Assembly (NCBI GenBank): GCA_013348845.1
Contig: CP054675.1
Location: 810,419-870,000 of the forward strand
From: Candidatus Tepidiaquacella proteinivora
GTDB lineage: Bacteria; Bacteroidota; Ignavibacteria; Tepidaquicellales; Tepidaquicellaceae
Direction of reading: 5' to 3'
Length of the DNA stretch: 59,582 nt
Shown: in pieces, positions 44,059 to 53,085 of the stretch
Layout of the letters: every line of letters begins with the position of its first letter
How positions within the stretch are numbered: the first letter of the stretch is position 1
Made by a program: the position numbers and the translations under genes
The notes under the pieces: model-generated
The model's input: only the letters and a program-made list of their open reading frames with translations
Databases searched by the model: none
What the model was told of the DNA's origin: nothing

Positions 44059-44666
44059 AACCAGGTTTTAGTTTAGATAAAATTGGCAGGAAATTTATTC
44101 TTGCTTCAATTTCTGAAAGAAGAATCAAATTATTATCTCAACTTCCTTTTAAATTTATCTCAGTAAACAGTAAAGTAAAAGAAGAAGAACCCAAATATCA
44201 CAATCCGATTAAAATTGTCAAATTTAATGCTGCATTGAAGTGTAATTCTGTTGCAAAGAAATTCAAAAATGCTATTGTTATAGGCGCAGACACAATAGTT
44301 TATATTAATAATGAGATTTTGCATAAACCAAATTCTCACAAAGAAGCATATACATTCTTAAAAAAACTTAGCGGGAAAAAACATATAGTATATACAGGAA
44401 TTCACCTCATTGACACAAAAACCGGGAAAGAAATTTCTGATTATGAAAAAACCTCCGTTTATTTCAGAGAATTAAAAGATTATGAAATAAAGTTTTACAT
44501 TTCGAAATATAACCCTTTTGATAAAGCGGGTGGATATGGTATTCAAGATGATTTCGGATGCATATTTATTAAAAAAATACATGGAGATTTTTATAATGTC
44601 GTAGGTTTACCACTTGCAAAATTATATATGAACATATTGAAATTATGCGAACTAAATAATGTTTAA
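44055..44666 (+). CDS. maf: Maf/YceF family nucleoside triphosphate pyrophosphatase
   Basis: This 203-residue house-cleaning enzyme hydrolyses non-canonical or modified NTPs. The N-terminal substrate loop is ILASISERRIKLL (family: ASxSPRR), followed by VIGADTIVYIN with the catalytic Asp, and the C-terminal KAGGYGIQDDFG ... VVGLPLAKLY. The usual Pro in the loop is replaced by Glu. The ATG overlaps the proS stop, and its end overlaps the next gene by 8 bases. Confidence 0.93.
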   Translation: MKPGFSLDKIGRKFILASISERRIKLLSQLPFKFISVNSKVKEEEPKYHNPIKIVKFNAALKCNSVAKKFKNAIVIGADTIVYINNEILHKPNSHKEAYTFLKKLSGKKHIVYTGIHLIDTKTGKEISDYEKTSVYFRELKDYEIKFYISKYNPFDKAGGYGIQDDFGCIFIKKIHGDFYNVVGLPLAKLYMNILKLCELNNV

Positions 44667-45648
44667 GAAATATAAAAGGAAGATATTAATTTCTGTAGCT
44701 TTCGGTGGAATTGTTTTTCTTTTGATAAGCATATATGCAGATTTTAGCAAATTAACTGAAGCCTTTAAGAATTTTAATTGGTGGTATTTCCCGCTAATCT
44801 TATTATTATCTCTTGCGAATTATTTTGTAAGATTTTTTAAATGGCAAATTTACTTAAAATCTCTTAACATTAAATTAGCAGTTAAACGAAGTTTAATTAT
44901 CTTCTTTGCCTCTTTTGTTATGAGTGTTACCCCAGGGAAAATGGGTGAAATCATAAAATCATATTTATTAAAAGAAGAAATTGGAACACCAGTTTCAGTA
45001 TCTTTACCTATCGTATTAGCAGAAAGACTTACAGACTTTATTTCAATTGTTTTACTGTCGATAATAGGTGCATATGTCTTCAATTATGGTCATAATATAA
45101 TTCTTACTGTAGGAATATTTTTTATTCTTCTAACAATCCTTATAAGTTTTAGAAAACCATCAATTGGAATAATTAATTTTTCCAGAAAAGTTCCATTAAT
45201 TAAAAAACATACTGAAAAATTGTTAGCATCTTATGAAAGCATCAACAGGTTAGTAAAACCTAAATTAATGATAATTTCTGTTTTCTTAAGCGGAGTTGCA
45301 TGGTTTTCAGAATGCTTAGGATTATACATTGTATTGAAATTATTCTTGATTAATTCTGATATTCAAGTGAACATTTTAATCGCTACTTTTATTTACGGAT
45401 TCTCTACACTCATTGGAGCTCTTGCAATGCTACCGGGAGGATTAGGAGCAACAGAAGCAATGATTACCGGATTATTAATTTCTTTAAAAATACCCAAAAA
45501 CATCTCTGCAGCGTCAACTATAATAATCAGAGTTGCCACATTATGGTTCGCTGTTCTTTTAGGAATTGTTGCTGTGTTAATTTTTGAAAAAACTTCAAGT
45601 ATAAAAAGCATAGAAAACCTTGATGAGAAATTAAGTAATATAACTTGA
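44659..45648 (+). CDS. Lysylphosphatidylglycerol synthase TM-region/flippase-like membrane protein (UPF0104)
   Basis: This 329-residue protein has about seven or eight membrane helices and matches the LPG_synthase_TM/UPF0104 family: FFASFVMSVTPGKMGEIIKSYLL near residues 76-98, AERLTDFISIVLL, and late LPGGLGATEAMITGLL. Family members include the flippase half of MprF and AglD-like glycan-lipid proteins. There is no cytosolic aminoacyl-transferase domain, so a lipid transport or glycolipid role is likelier than lysinylation. It overlaps maf by 8 bases. Confidence 0.85.
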   Translation: MFKKYKRKILISVAFGGIVFLLISIYADFSKLTEAFKNFNWWYFPLILLLSLANYFVRFFKWQIYLKSLNIKLAVKRSLIIFFASFVMSVTPGKMGEIIKSYLLKEEIGTPVSVSLPIVLAERLTDFISIVLLSIIGAYVFNYGHNIILTVGIFFILLTILISFRKPSIGIINFSRKVPLIKKHTEKLLASYESINRLVKPKLMIISVFLSGVAWFSECLGLYIVLKLFLINSDIQVNILIATFIYGFSTLIGALAMLPGGLGATEAMITGLLISLKIPKNISAASTIIIRVATLWFAVLLGIVAVLIFEKTSSIKSIENLDEKLSNIT

Positions 45649-45727
45649 AGAAATAAATAATATCTTTTATTTTATTCTATGTTCTTTAGTGACCTATTTT
45701 AAAAAAGAAGTTCAAAAAAATACAATT

Positions 45728-47140
45728 ATGTCCAAAATTGAAGTTATCAAATTCGGTACCGATGGCTGGAGAGCAATTATCGGAGAAAATTATACTTTCG
45801 AAAATGTTAAGAGGCTCTCATTAGCAACAGCCCGACACTTTAGAAACCACCCGAAAATCAATAATGGAATAGTTATTGGCTACGATACAAGATTTCTTTC
45901 AAAAGAATTCGCACATTGTTCTGCAGAAGTATTTGCTAATGAAGGAATAAAAGTATTCTTAACAGATAGTTTTGTAACTACACCAACAATATCTTTAATG
46001 ACCCGCGACTTAAACCTTGCTTTTGGAGTAGTAATTACAGCATCTCATAACCCATATAAGTATAACGGTTATAAATTAAAAGATGAATTCGGGGGATCAA
46101 TGGGTAACGAAGAACTAAAGAAAATTGAAGAGCAATTAAAAGATATTAACGAGGTTACACTCAACAGAAATATAGATGAACTATTAAAACTCGGTATTAT
46201 AAATTATATCAATGGGAGAGAATTCTACATTAACAATTTAAAGAAAAAAATAGATTTTAAATTAATATCAGATTTAAATAAAAAAGTTATTTATGATCCC
46301 ATGTTTGGTGCTGGTCAGGGAATATTAAAAGAATTGGTAAACGCAGAAGAGATACATTCTGAAATAAATCCATATTTCTCTGGAGGTGGACCAGAACCTG
46401 TGGAAAGAAATCTATCTGAAATTCTAAATAAAGTCAGAGAACAAAATTTTGATATTGGTATTATTACCGATGGCGATGCTGATAGAATAGCAATAATTGA
46501 TGAAAAGGGACAATTTCTAAATGCACAAAAAACTTTTGCTTTATTGTTACTATATTTGCACAGATATAAAAAATACGATGGAAAAGTTGTTAGAGGTTAT
46601 TCAACAAGTGAAATAATTGAAAAATATTGCGATAAATATAATCTGAAATTAGAAACAGTCCCTATCGGTTTCAAATACATTTCAAAAATTATGATAACAG
46701 AAGATGTATTAATTGGAGCAGAAGAAAGCGGAGGGATAGGAATAAAGGGTCATCTACCTGAAAGAGACGGAATTTATAACGGATTACTGTTTTTAGAGAT
46801 GATTTCCAAGACTAATAAAACAATTTCTGAACTAATTAATGAACTTGAAGTTGAATTTGGGAAGTATTATTATAATCGTAAAGATGTTCACACTACTGAA
46901 GATAAGAAATTGAAAACTTTACAAATTTGTAGTAACTTAACAATTGGAAAAAGTATAGGTGGAAAACAAATTTTAAAAATTGATAATCTTGACGGATTTA
47001 AATTTACTTTTTCAAATGGATGGATTATTATAAGACCATCTGGGACTGAACCACTTTTAAGATTCTATTGTGAAACTAAAGAGAAAGATGAAACCCTTGA
47101 AGTTTTAAATCAAACAATAAAACAACTTAATTTATTATAA
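45728..47140 (+). CDS. Phosphohexomutase (phosphoglucomutase/phosphomannomutase family)
   Basis: About 470 residues of the alpha-D-phosphohexomutase superfamily. It has IKFGTDGWRAIIGENYTF at the N-terminus, the phosphoserine loop ITASHNPYKYNGYK, the magnesium loop TDGDADRIAI, the sugar loop GAEESGGIGI and the C-terminal phosphate loop IRPSGTEPLLRFY. It interconverts hexose 6- and 1-phosphates to feed NDP-sugar synthesis; glucose versus mannose cannot be settled. I use the ATG at 45728; a GTG at 45689 would add 13 non-conserved residues. The SLBB export gene follows 4 bases later, supporting a role in polysaccharide. Confidence 0.93.
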   Translation: MSKIEVIKFGTDGWRAIIGENYTFENVKRLSLATARHFRNHPKINNGIVIGYDTRFLSKEFAHCSAEVFANEGIKVFLTDSFVTTPTISLMTRDLNLAFGVVITASHNPYKYNGYKLKDEFGGSMGNEELKKIEEQLKDINEVTLNRNIDELLKLGIINYINGREFYINNLKKKIDFKLISDLNKKVIYDPMFGAGQGILKELVNAEEIHSEINPYFSGGGPEPVERNLSEILNKVREQNFDIGIITDGDADRIAIIDEKGQFLNAQKTFALLLLYLHRYKKYDGKVVRGYSTSEIIEKYCDKYNLKLETVPIGFKYISKIMITEDVLIGAEESGGIGIKGHLPERDGIYNGLLFLEMISKTNKTISELINELEVEFGKYYYNRKDVHTTEDKKLKTLQICSNLTIGKSIGGKQILKIDNLDGFKFTFSNGWIIIRPSGTEPLLRFYCETKEKDETLEVLNQTIKQLNLL

Positions 47141-47144
47141 GTTT

Positions 47145-48866
47145 ATGAGAAACATAAAATTTAAAATAGTACTTTATTTTATCATATTTTTATTATTCAA
47201 CACATCTTATTCGCAAATCATAGATGAAAGCAAGTTAGATTACAGTACTTATCAGAAGAAAAAAACAGAAACATCACAATTCAGAATAAATGCTGATTTA
47301 CCCGAAATTTTCCAGCAAATTGTGGGAACTCCATATGAAAATCCAAATATTCCTATAGAAGATGCCATTGATATTGAAAAATATATTGTTGGACCAGGAG
47401 ATTTATTTCTGTTAGGAATATATGGATATACAAATCAGCAAATACAACTTTATGTAAATCCTGAAGGTTCCATAATTATACCGTATGTAGGTGAAGTATA
47501 TTTATATGGATTATCTTTAAAGAAAGCAAAAGAAATTGTGATTGAAAAAGTTAAGAAGAGGTATTATTCAAGTGAAGTGAGTTTAAATTTATTAACCCCA
47601 AGAACATTTCTGGTAAGTCTGACAGGTTTAGTACAAGGAAAATTCCGAGCTACTCCATTAACAAGAGTTTCAGAAATAATCAGGTATATTGTATTTGATA
47701 CTTTAAATGTTGCAAAGACATACTATGAAAATATGATGAAACAATCCAAAGAACCGAATCTCCTCAGGACAACAATGTCAATGAGGAATATAACCCTCCA
47801 TAGAAAAGATAGTACAGTCTTAAAAGTAGATTTATATAAGTATTTTATGACTAATGATGATAAATATAATCCATATCTGTTAGAAGGAGATTTAATTAGA
47901 GTGCCATATACTTTACTTGAAAAAAATTATGTTTCAGTAACAGGAGCGGTACAGTTAGGTGGCGCTTATGAATATAATGAAGATGATGATCTGGAAACCG
48001 TCATTGGTTTGGGAAGAGGTCTTGATGTATATGCGAATCCCGATAGTATTATTTTATATCGACCTTATAAATATAAACCCGGCTTTGAACTAATCAATCT
48101 CTCTTACGAAAGGGATAGACATTATCCAATAAAAGTTAATGACAGAGTATTTGTTAAGTTTAAACCTGAATATTACAAGATGGCTACAGTACTTATTTTA
48201 GGAGAAATTAAAATGCCCGGATATTATCCGATATCTTATAAAAACTCCCGTTTATTAGATGTTATTGAAATGGCAGGTGGTTTAACGGAAAATGCATATC
48301 TCCCTTTAAGTATTGTATTTAGATATTGGGATGCAGAATATTTACAGAAAGACACAATGGAAATAGTGATAAATCAAAGAGCAAATGATGTTATTATTTC
48401 AGAAAATGATAGGAAAAATTTTGAAATAGATGTTCTATCCAGACGAAATAGAGTAGTAGTTGACTTTCAAAGATTAATTGAAGAGGGTGATCAATCTCAA
48501 AATATTCTTCTTGAAGACAAGGATATCATCTATATAAATGATAATAAAAATATTGTATATGTTTACGGACAAGTTAATAGTGAAGGATATGTTCCTTATG
48601 TTGAAGGAAAATCTTATGAATATTACATAGAAAAAGCCGGAGGTTATGGACTTGCCGCTGACGAATCAAATACAAGAATTATTAGATTTAATACAAGAGG
48701 TTGGTACAAAGCAAAGGACACGGAGGTCAAAAACGGAGATTTTATTTATGTACCGAAAATTGAAAAGAAAGAATTTAAAGAAATTGTTACTGTAATTTCC
48801 CAAATAGCTGGTGTCATTATTGGTATCATAACAACATATATTCTAATTAGAAATACAACAAAGTAA
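47145..48866 (+). CDS. Polysaccharide export protein (Wza-like, SLBB domains)
   Basis: This 573-residue envelope protein has an N-terminal signal peptide (VLYFIIFLLFNTSYSQ, cut near residue 24), the polysaccharide export domain (YIVGPGDLFLLGIYGYTNQQ ... EGSIIIPYVGEVYLYGLSL) and three SLBB segments (VSVTGAVQLGGAYEY, VLILGEIKMPGYYPI, VYVYGQVNSEGYVPY). A C-terminal membrane helix (IVTVISQIAGVIIGIITTYILI) may take the place of the Wza outer-membrane helix. There is no lipobox Cys. It would form the periplasmic/outer-membrane channel for capsule or EPS. No Wzc-like kinase is adjacent. Confidence 0.9.
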   Translation: MRNIKFKIVLYFIIFLLFNTSYSQIIDESKLDYSTYQKKKTETSQFRINADLPEIFQQIVGTPYENPNIPIEDAIDIEKYIVGPGDLFLLGIYGYTNQQIQLYVNPEGSIIIPYVGEVYLYGLSLKKAKEIVIEKVKKRYYSSEVSLNLLTPRTFLVSLTGLVQGKFRATPLTRVSEIIRYIVFDTLNVAKTYYENMMKQSKEPNLLRTTMSMRNITLHRKDSTVLKVDLYKYFMTNDDKYNPYLLEGDLIRVPYTLLEKNYVSVTGAVQLGGAYEYNEDDDLETVIGLGRGLDVYANPDSIILYRPYKYKPGFELINLSYERDRHYPIKVNDRVFVKFKPEYYKMATVLILGEIKMPGYYPISYKNSRLLDVIEMAGGLTENAYLPLSIVFRYWDAEYLQKDTMEIVINQRANDVIISENDRKNFEIDVLSRRNRVVVDFQRLIEEGDQSQNILLEDKDIIYINDNKNIVYVYGQVNSEGYVPYVEGKSYEYYIEKAGGYGLAADESNTRIIRFNTRGWYKAKDTEVKNGDFIYVPKIEKKEFKEIVTVISQIAGVIIGIITTYILIRNTTK

Positions 48867-48958
48867 ATTAAAGATTTAGTTATAAAAATAGGTTCTTCAA
48901 ACTAATATTATTTAAATAACTACCCGCACTACTAAGTATAAATAATAAAATTAAAGAT

Positions 48959-49588
48959 ATGTGTTCCAGATTTGAAAATAAAGAAACAGGGTTATCAATC
49001 TTCGAAAAATTAAATAAAAATCATACAGGTAAATTCATTTTAGATGAATCTCTTCCCGAACTAAAATCTATCAACATTGCCCCCACTGATAATATATTAA
49101 TCCTTAAAAAAAACGAAGAAAAAATAAAAATTACTTCCGCTGTCTGGGGAATTAAGTTTCAAAGCAAGAAAAATAAGCCACTGATATTTAATTCAAGAAT
49201 TGAAACTGTAAAAGAAAAAGAACATTGGCAAGTACTTTTTAAAAATAACAGATGTTTAATACCCGCTACTGGCTTTTATGAATGGATATTTAATATAAAT
49301 AAAAAATCACCATACAAGATAAGATTGACTAAAAAGAATTTATTCTTTATTGCAGGGCTTGGCATTGAATTAAATAATATTTTCTGCGTATCACTGATAA
49401 CTACTGAAGCAAATTCATTTATGGTAAATATACACCATAGAATGCCATCAGTTTTATTTGCTAATGATGTAGTCAATTTTCTTGATTCAGATTATGAAAA
49501 TGCAATAAATATGATTTCCCCACTAAACGATAATGTAGAGATGGAAATATCCCCTGCTTTTGACTTAATGAAAAAGAAAAAAGATTAA
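48959..49588 (+). CDS. SOS response-associated peptidase (SRAP, YedK/HMCES family)
   Basis: This 209-residue protein shields abasic sites in single-stranded DNA by covalent linkage. It starts MCSRFENKE: Cys2, exposed after Met removal, forms the thiazolidine crosslink. The other active-site positions are present: Asn in FNSRIETVKEKEHW, Glu in IPATGFYEW, and His in IHHRMPSVL. No LexA-type operator was recognised upstream. It stands alone between the export gene and the PorV-like gene. Confidence 0.94.
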   Translation: MCSRFENKETGLSIFEKLNKNHTGKFILDESLPELKSINIAPTDNILILKKNEEKIKITSAVWGIKFQSKKNKPLIFNSRIETVKEKEHWQVLFKNNRCLIPATGFYEWIFNINKKSPYKIRLTKKNLFFIAGLGIELNNIFCVSLITTEANSFMVNIHHRMPSVLFANDVVNFLDSDYENAINMISPLNDNVEMEISPAFDLMKKKKD

Positions 49589-49597
49589 TTCTTTTTT
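49577..49597 (+). terminator. Weak A/T hairpin at the end of the SRAP gene
   Basis: AAAAAAGA (49577-49584) can pair with TCTTTTTT (49590-49597) across a 5-base loop and ends in a T run. The stem has a single G-C pair and overlaps the stop codon, so termination here is doubtful. Confidence 0.25.
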
Positions 49598-49653
49598 GGT
49601 ATTGCATAATTCAATATATTTATTGATAATTGTATATAAGTAAAACACAGAAT

Positions 49654-50679
49654 ATGAATATTGGAAAAGTAATAATAATATCAATTTCAATTTTCTTAAT
49701 AATATCTACAAATCTTTACCCCCAGGGAAGTGGTAATAAATATGCCGGTGAATTTCTTGCTATTGGAGTAGGAGGAAGACCTTTAGGTATGGGAGGTGCT
49801 TATGTTGCTATTGTAAACGATGTTACCGCAGGGTACTGGAATCCAGCATCTTTGTCAAAGATAAATTATCCACAATTTTCTTTAATGCATGACGAAAGAT
49901 ATGGAAATCTTGTAAATTATGATTATGGAGCATTCGGAATTCCATTCGGGAAAGATGCTTCTTTGGGATTTAGTATAATAAGAATGGGAATTGACGATAT
50001 AGCAGATACAAGAAATGCTCTTATAGATTTAAATGGAAATGGAATACTTGATCCTGGTGAAAGACTTGACCCGGATAAAATAACAAAATTCAGCACGACC
50101 GATTATGCGTTCTTCTTATCTTACTCGAAAAGACATAATGAAAAATTTTCCTATGGAGCCAATCTGAAGGTATTAAGAAGAAATATTGCGGAAGAATCTG
50201 CATGGGGAATTGGTTTTGATGTAGGCGTTTCCTATGAAATTACTAAAAGATTTTTAGTCGGAGCAAATGTGATGGATATTACTTCTACTTACCTTTCTTG
50301 GTCAACTGGTAAAAAAGAAGTTATTACCCCCACTGCAAAAATTGGAACTGCATATATGCTTGATTTCTTCAATGGAATAATTACACCTGCTGTTGATTTT
50401 GATATTAGATTTGAAAACAGGAAATCCGCCTCTAATTTTAATTTGGGTCCTGTTTCTTTTGATCTTCACGCCGGATTAGAATATACATTTAAAGATTTAT
50501 TTAGTGTCAGAGCTGGTTATAATGAGATTGGAAATTTAACTTTAGGTGCCGGGATTAAATTACCTAAAATTAACATTGATTATTCTTTCCAAAAATTTAA
50601 TGGCGACGAGGATTTAGGTAATACCCATCGTATTTCCCTCATTTTTACTCTGGATGATGAGAAATTTGTAAGGAAGTAG
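49654..50679 (+). CDS. PorV/PorQ-like outer-membrane beta-barrel protein (UPF0164)
   Basis: About 341 residues: signal peptide (VIIISISIFLIISTNLYPQ), then the family signature FLAIGVGGRPLGMGGAYVAI and GYWNPASLSK, then alternating strands predicted to form an outer-membrane barrel of the FadL/PorV type. PorV is the shuttle of type IX secretion, but FCB genomes hold many paralogues, so a secretion role is only possible. Near residues 125-136 sits DLNGNGILDPGE, a perfect 12-residue EF-hand-like calcium loop in a probable surface loop. The ATG at 49654 is preferred over TTG 49630 because the signal peptide begins there. Confidence 0.85.
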   Translation: MNIGKVIIISISIFLIISTNLYPQGSGNKYAGEFLAIGVGGRPLGMGGAYVAIVNDVTAGYWNPASLSKINYPQFSLMHDERYGNLVNYDYGAFGIPFGKDASLGFSIIRMGIDDIADTRNALIDLNGNGILDPGERLDPDKITKFSTTDYAFFLSYSKRHNEKFSYGANLKVLRRNIAEESAWGIGFDVGVSYEITKRFLVGANVMDITSTYLSWSTGKKEVITPTAKIGTAYMLDFFNGIITPAVDFDIRFENRKSASNFNLGPVSFDLHAGLEYTFKDLFSVRAGYNEIGNLTLGAGIKLPKINIDYSFQKFNGDEDLGNTHRISLIFTLDDEKFVRK

Positions 50680-50688
50680 GATTTAAGA

Positions 50689-51552
50689 TTAAATAAAATC
50701 TCCAAATTTAGTTGGCTCTAATTCTGAAAGAGCGAGTTTACCTTGTTCTTCATTTGGTGGTACACCATGCCATTTATAATCATTCTCCATAAATGAAACT
50801 CCTTTTCCCATTTTAGTTTTAGCAATAATTACAGTTGGTTTATCATTTACAGATTTACAATAATCTATAGCATTAATTATCTCACCAATATTATTGCCAT
50901 TTATTGTAATCGGTTGCCATCCAAAAGAAATAAACTTATCTTCAAGAGGCTCGATATTCATAACATTATTTACATAATTATCAATCTGACAATTATTATA
51001 GTCAACAATCATAGTCAAATTAGAAACCTTATGATGAGATGCAGTCATTATTGCTTCCCAAATTTGCCCTTCTTGTAGCTCCCCATCTCCATTTATACAA
51101 TACACTCTGTTATTCTTTTTATCAAGCCGTAACCCGAGCGCAGTTCCAACTGCAATAGATAAACCCTGACCTAAAGAGCCTGAAGCAATTTCTACCCCGG
51201 GAACTCCATGAGTCTTAAATGGAGCAGGATGTCCCTGAAGCCTACCATTAATCTTTCGTAATGTTTTCAATTCTTCTAAAGGGAAATACCCTCTCCTTGC
51301 TAAAGTTGCATACCATACCGGTGCAATATGCCCTATTGAAACAAAAATATAATCTCTATCTTCGGAATATGGATTTTCATTATCAATATTAGCTTTATTA
51401 AAATATAAGGTTGTAAATATATCAGCCATTCCTAAAGGACCACCAGAATGTCCTGATTTTGATATTAATAACATATTAATTATATCACGACGAATTTGAC
51501 GAGACATTTCTTCTAATTCATCAATATTATTAATTAAAGGATTTTTAGCCAT
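50689..51552 (-). CDS. Transketolase, N-terminal subunit
   Basis: This 287-residue protein is the thiamine-diphosphate-binding half of a split transketolase: SGHSGGPLGMADIFTTLYF, the His-containing SIGHIAPVWYA, GSLGQGLSIAVGTALG, and the diphosphate motif NGDGELQEGQ...VDYNN. Split transketolases need a C-terminal subunit, usually encoded next to it, but none lies here: plsY is upstream, and downstream is the convergent PorV-like gene. It would supply pentose/heptose phosphates in the pentose phosphate pathway. Confidence 0.93.
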   Translation of the reverse strand: MAKNPLINNIDELEEMSRQIRRDIINMLLISKSGHSGGPLGMADIFTTLYFNKANIDNENPYSEDRDYIFVSIGHIAPVWYATLARRGYFPLEELKTLRKINGRLQGHPAPFKTHGVPGVEIASGSLGQGLSIAVGTALGLRLDKKNNRVYCINGDGELQEGQIWEAIMTASHHKVSNLTMIVDYNNCQIDNYVNNVMNIEPLEDKFISFGWQPITINGNNIGEIINAIDYCKSVNDKPTVIIAKTKMGKGVSFMENDYKWHGVPPNEEQGKLALSELEPTKFGDFI

Positions 51553-51558
51553 AATTCT

Positions 51559-52194
51559 TTATTTTGTTTTCTTGAAATAAATAATCAATGGTTCAATATG
51601 TTTTGTAAGAATCACCAATGATATTAAACAAGAAAACATAATAAAGAATTCCATATACCCACTATTTAGCGTATAATTATAATTTAAAACAACTAATTCA
51701 TCTCGAAATATAATTGGAAACACTGGTAATAAAACAGTAGCAATCGTGCTCCCAATATGAACATTCCTTTTAATAAGATATGAGATAAAATAAATAATTA
51801 ACCAAATGAAAACGAATAAAATATTAAAAGCTGAATAAATTCCGGCCGATGTTGATAAACCTCTACCCCCTTTAAATTTCAACCATATAGAAAAATTATG
51901 ACCCAACACTAAAAAAATCAAAGGTGCAATATTAATCATCATTGAAAATTTTAATCCATAAAGCAGCAATAAAGATGGTAATAGCCCTTTCAAAAAATCA
52001 AGTAAAAAAACTAAAAATCCGGTTAACTTTGATTTAGTCACATCATAAGCATTCATAGCTCCTGAATTTCCTGAACCTGCTTCTACTATATTGATATTAT
52101 ACTTCTTTTTAATAACAATATAAGCAAATGGAATAGAACCAATCAAATAAAAAATAACACATATTAGAAAATAATTTATCCAGAATAAAAACAT
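51559..52194 (-). CDS. plsY: Glycerol-3-phosphate acyltransferase PlsY
   Basis: This 211-residue membrane enzyme acylates glycerol 3-phosphate from acyl-phosphate. The three conserved cytosolic motifs are visible: GSIPFAYIV and GSGNSGAMNAYDVT, FSIWLKFKGGRGLSTSAG, and the C-terminal TKHIEPL. It has five to six helices. PlsX is not in the window. It lies 6 bases upstream of the transketolase gene and 1 base after the DUF1460 gene. Confidence 0.94.
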   Translation of the reverse strand: MFLFWINYFLICVIFYLIGSIPFAYIVIKKKYNINIVEAGSGNSGAMNAYDVTKSKLTGFLVFLLDFLKGLLPSLLLLYGLKFSMMINIAPLIFLVLGHNFSIWLKFKGGRGLSTSAGIYSAFNILFVFIWLIIYFISYLIKRNVHIGSTIATVLLPVFPIIFRDELVVLNYNYTLNSGYMEFFIMFSCLISLVILTKHIEPLIIYFKKTK

Positions 52195-52195
52195 A

Positions 52196-53083
52196 TTATA
52201 TTATTGGTCTTGCTACCATTAATCCAGAACAATTCTTAATTGAGAGCATATAATCCTTAATTCCCCTTGTAGAAATTACTACCTTTTTAAATTTCTGTGA
52301 TGCATGAATAATTTTTACATCTTCATCAATTAATATAAATCCTGTATGAGAAACATCCAAACCTTCAATATTAGTTGTTAACGCGAATATATCCCCATTA
52401 GCAAGTTTATCAAAATATTTTTCAATTTCATTAAGTTTTATATAAAACTTTTCTCTTTGCGTAATTTTCTCTTCAACATCTTTCATTTCATACAGCAATT
52501 TTTTGTTCTTATTTAGTTGTTTATAATAGGATGGATGTTCTGTCATAAAATTTATTACTTTATCATAATTACTACCCCCTAATTCTTTTACCAAATCTAT
52601 TACTACCCCTTTTTGAGAATTATCATAAATCCAATCAGAAAAATAATGTAATCTTGATGTAAATCCATTTATAATTCCACTTCTGTACCTTATCAATTTA
52701 AGTTCTTCCAGAAAATTCTCTATGGTTAGTTTATTATTTTTAATTAATCTTCCGAATGTTAAAACATTTTCAACAAATGTAACACAATCAAAACCACTTA
52801 TTTTGAGGATAAGTTCTTCTCTATCATCAAATATATCTAATGTACCAGATTCATACTTTGTACCGAGAAATGTTTTTGCCACCTCAATTAGCAGATCCCC
52901 TAAGCTTTCAGGAAACTGCATATTATTGAATTCTTCTATTTTATTTTTAATCAATTCTAACTCATCTTCAAAAATATAAAGAGAAGAATAATTTTTCCTT
53001 TTATATCCCCCGGGTAAATACTTATCAAAAAAAATCACATAAGAAAATAATAATCCAAACTTTAGAAATTCTCTTCTATCCAT
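52196..53083 (-). CDS. DUF1460 family amidase-like exported protein with Tat-type signal
   Basis: This 295-residue protein matches DUF1460, a family related to NlpC/P60 cysteine amidases that act on peptidoglycan fragments. It has the probable nucleophile in SGFDCVTFVENVL, then YRSGIINGFTSRLHYFSDW, and a possible catalytic His in DVSHTGFILI. The N-terminus MDRREFLKFGLLFSYVIFF resembles a twin-arginine signal (RREFLK), so export folded is suggested. It follows dnaB by 2 bases. Confidence 0.8.
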   Translation of the reverse strand: MDRREFLKFGLLFSYVIFFDKYLPGGYKRKNYSSLYIFEDELELIKNKIEEFNNMQFPESLGDLLIEVAKTFLGTKYESGTLDIFDDREELILKISGFDCVTFVENVLTFGRLIKNNKLTIENFLEELKLIRYRSGIINGFTSRLHYFSDWIYDNSQKGVVIDLVKELGGSNYDKVINFMTEHPSYYKQLNKNKKLLYEMKDVEEKITQREKFYIKLNEIEKYFDKLANGDIFALTTNIEGLDVSHTGFILIDEDVKIIHASQKFKKVVISTRGIKDYMLSIKNCSGLMVARPII

Positions 53084-53085
53084 AA

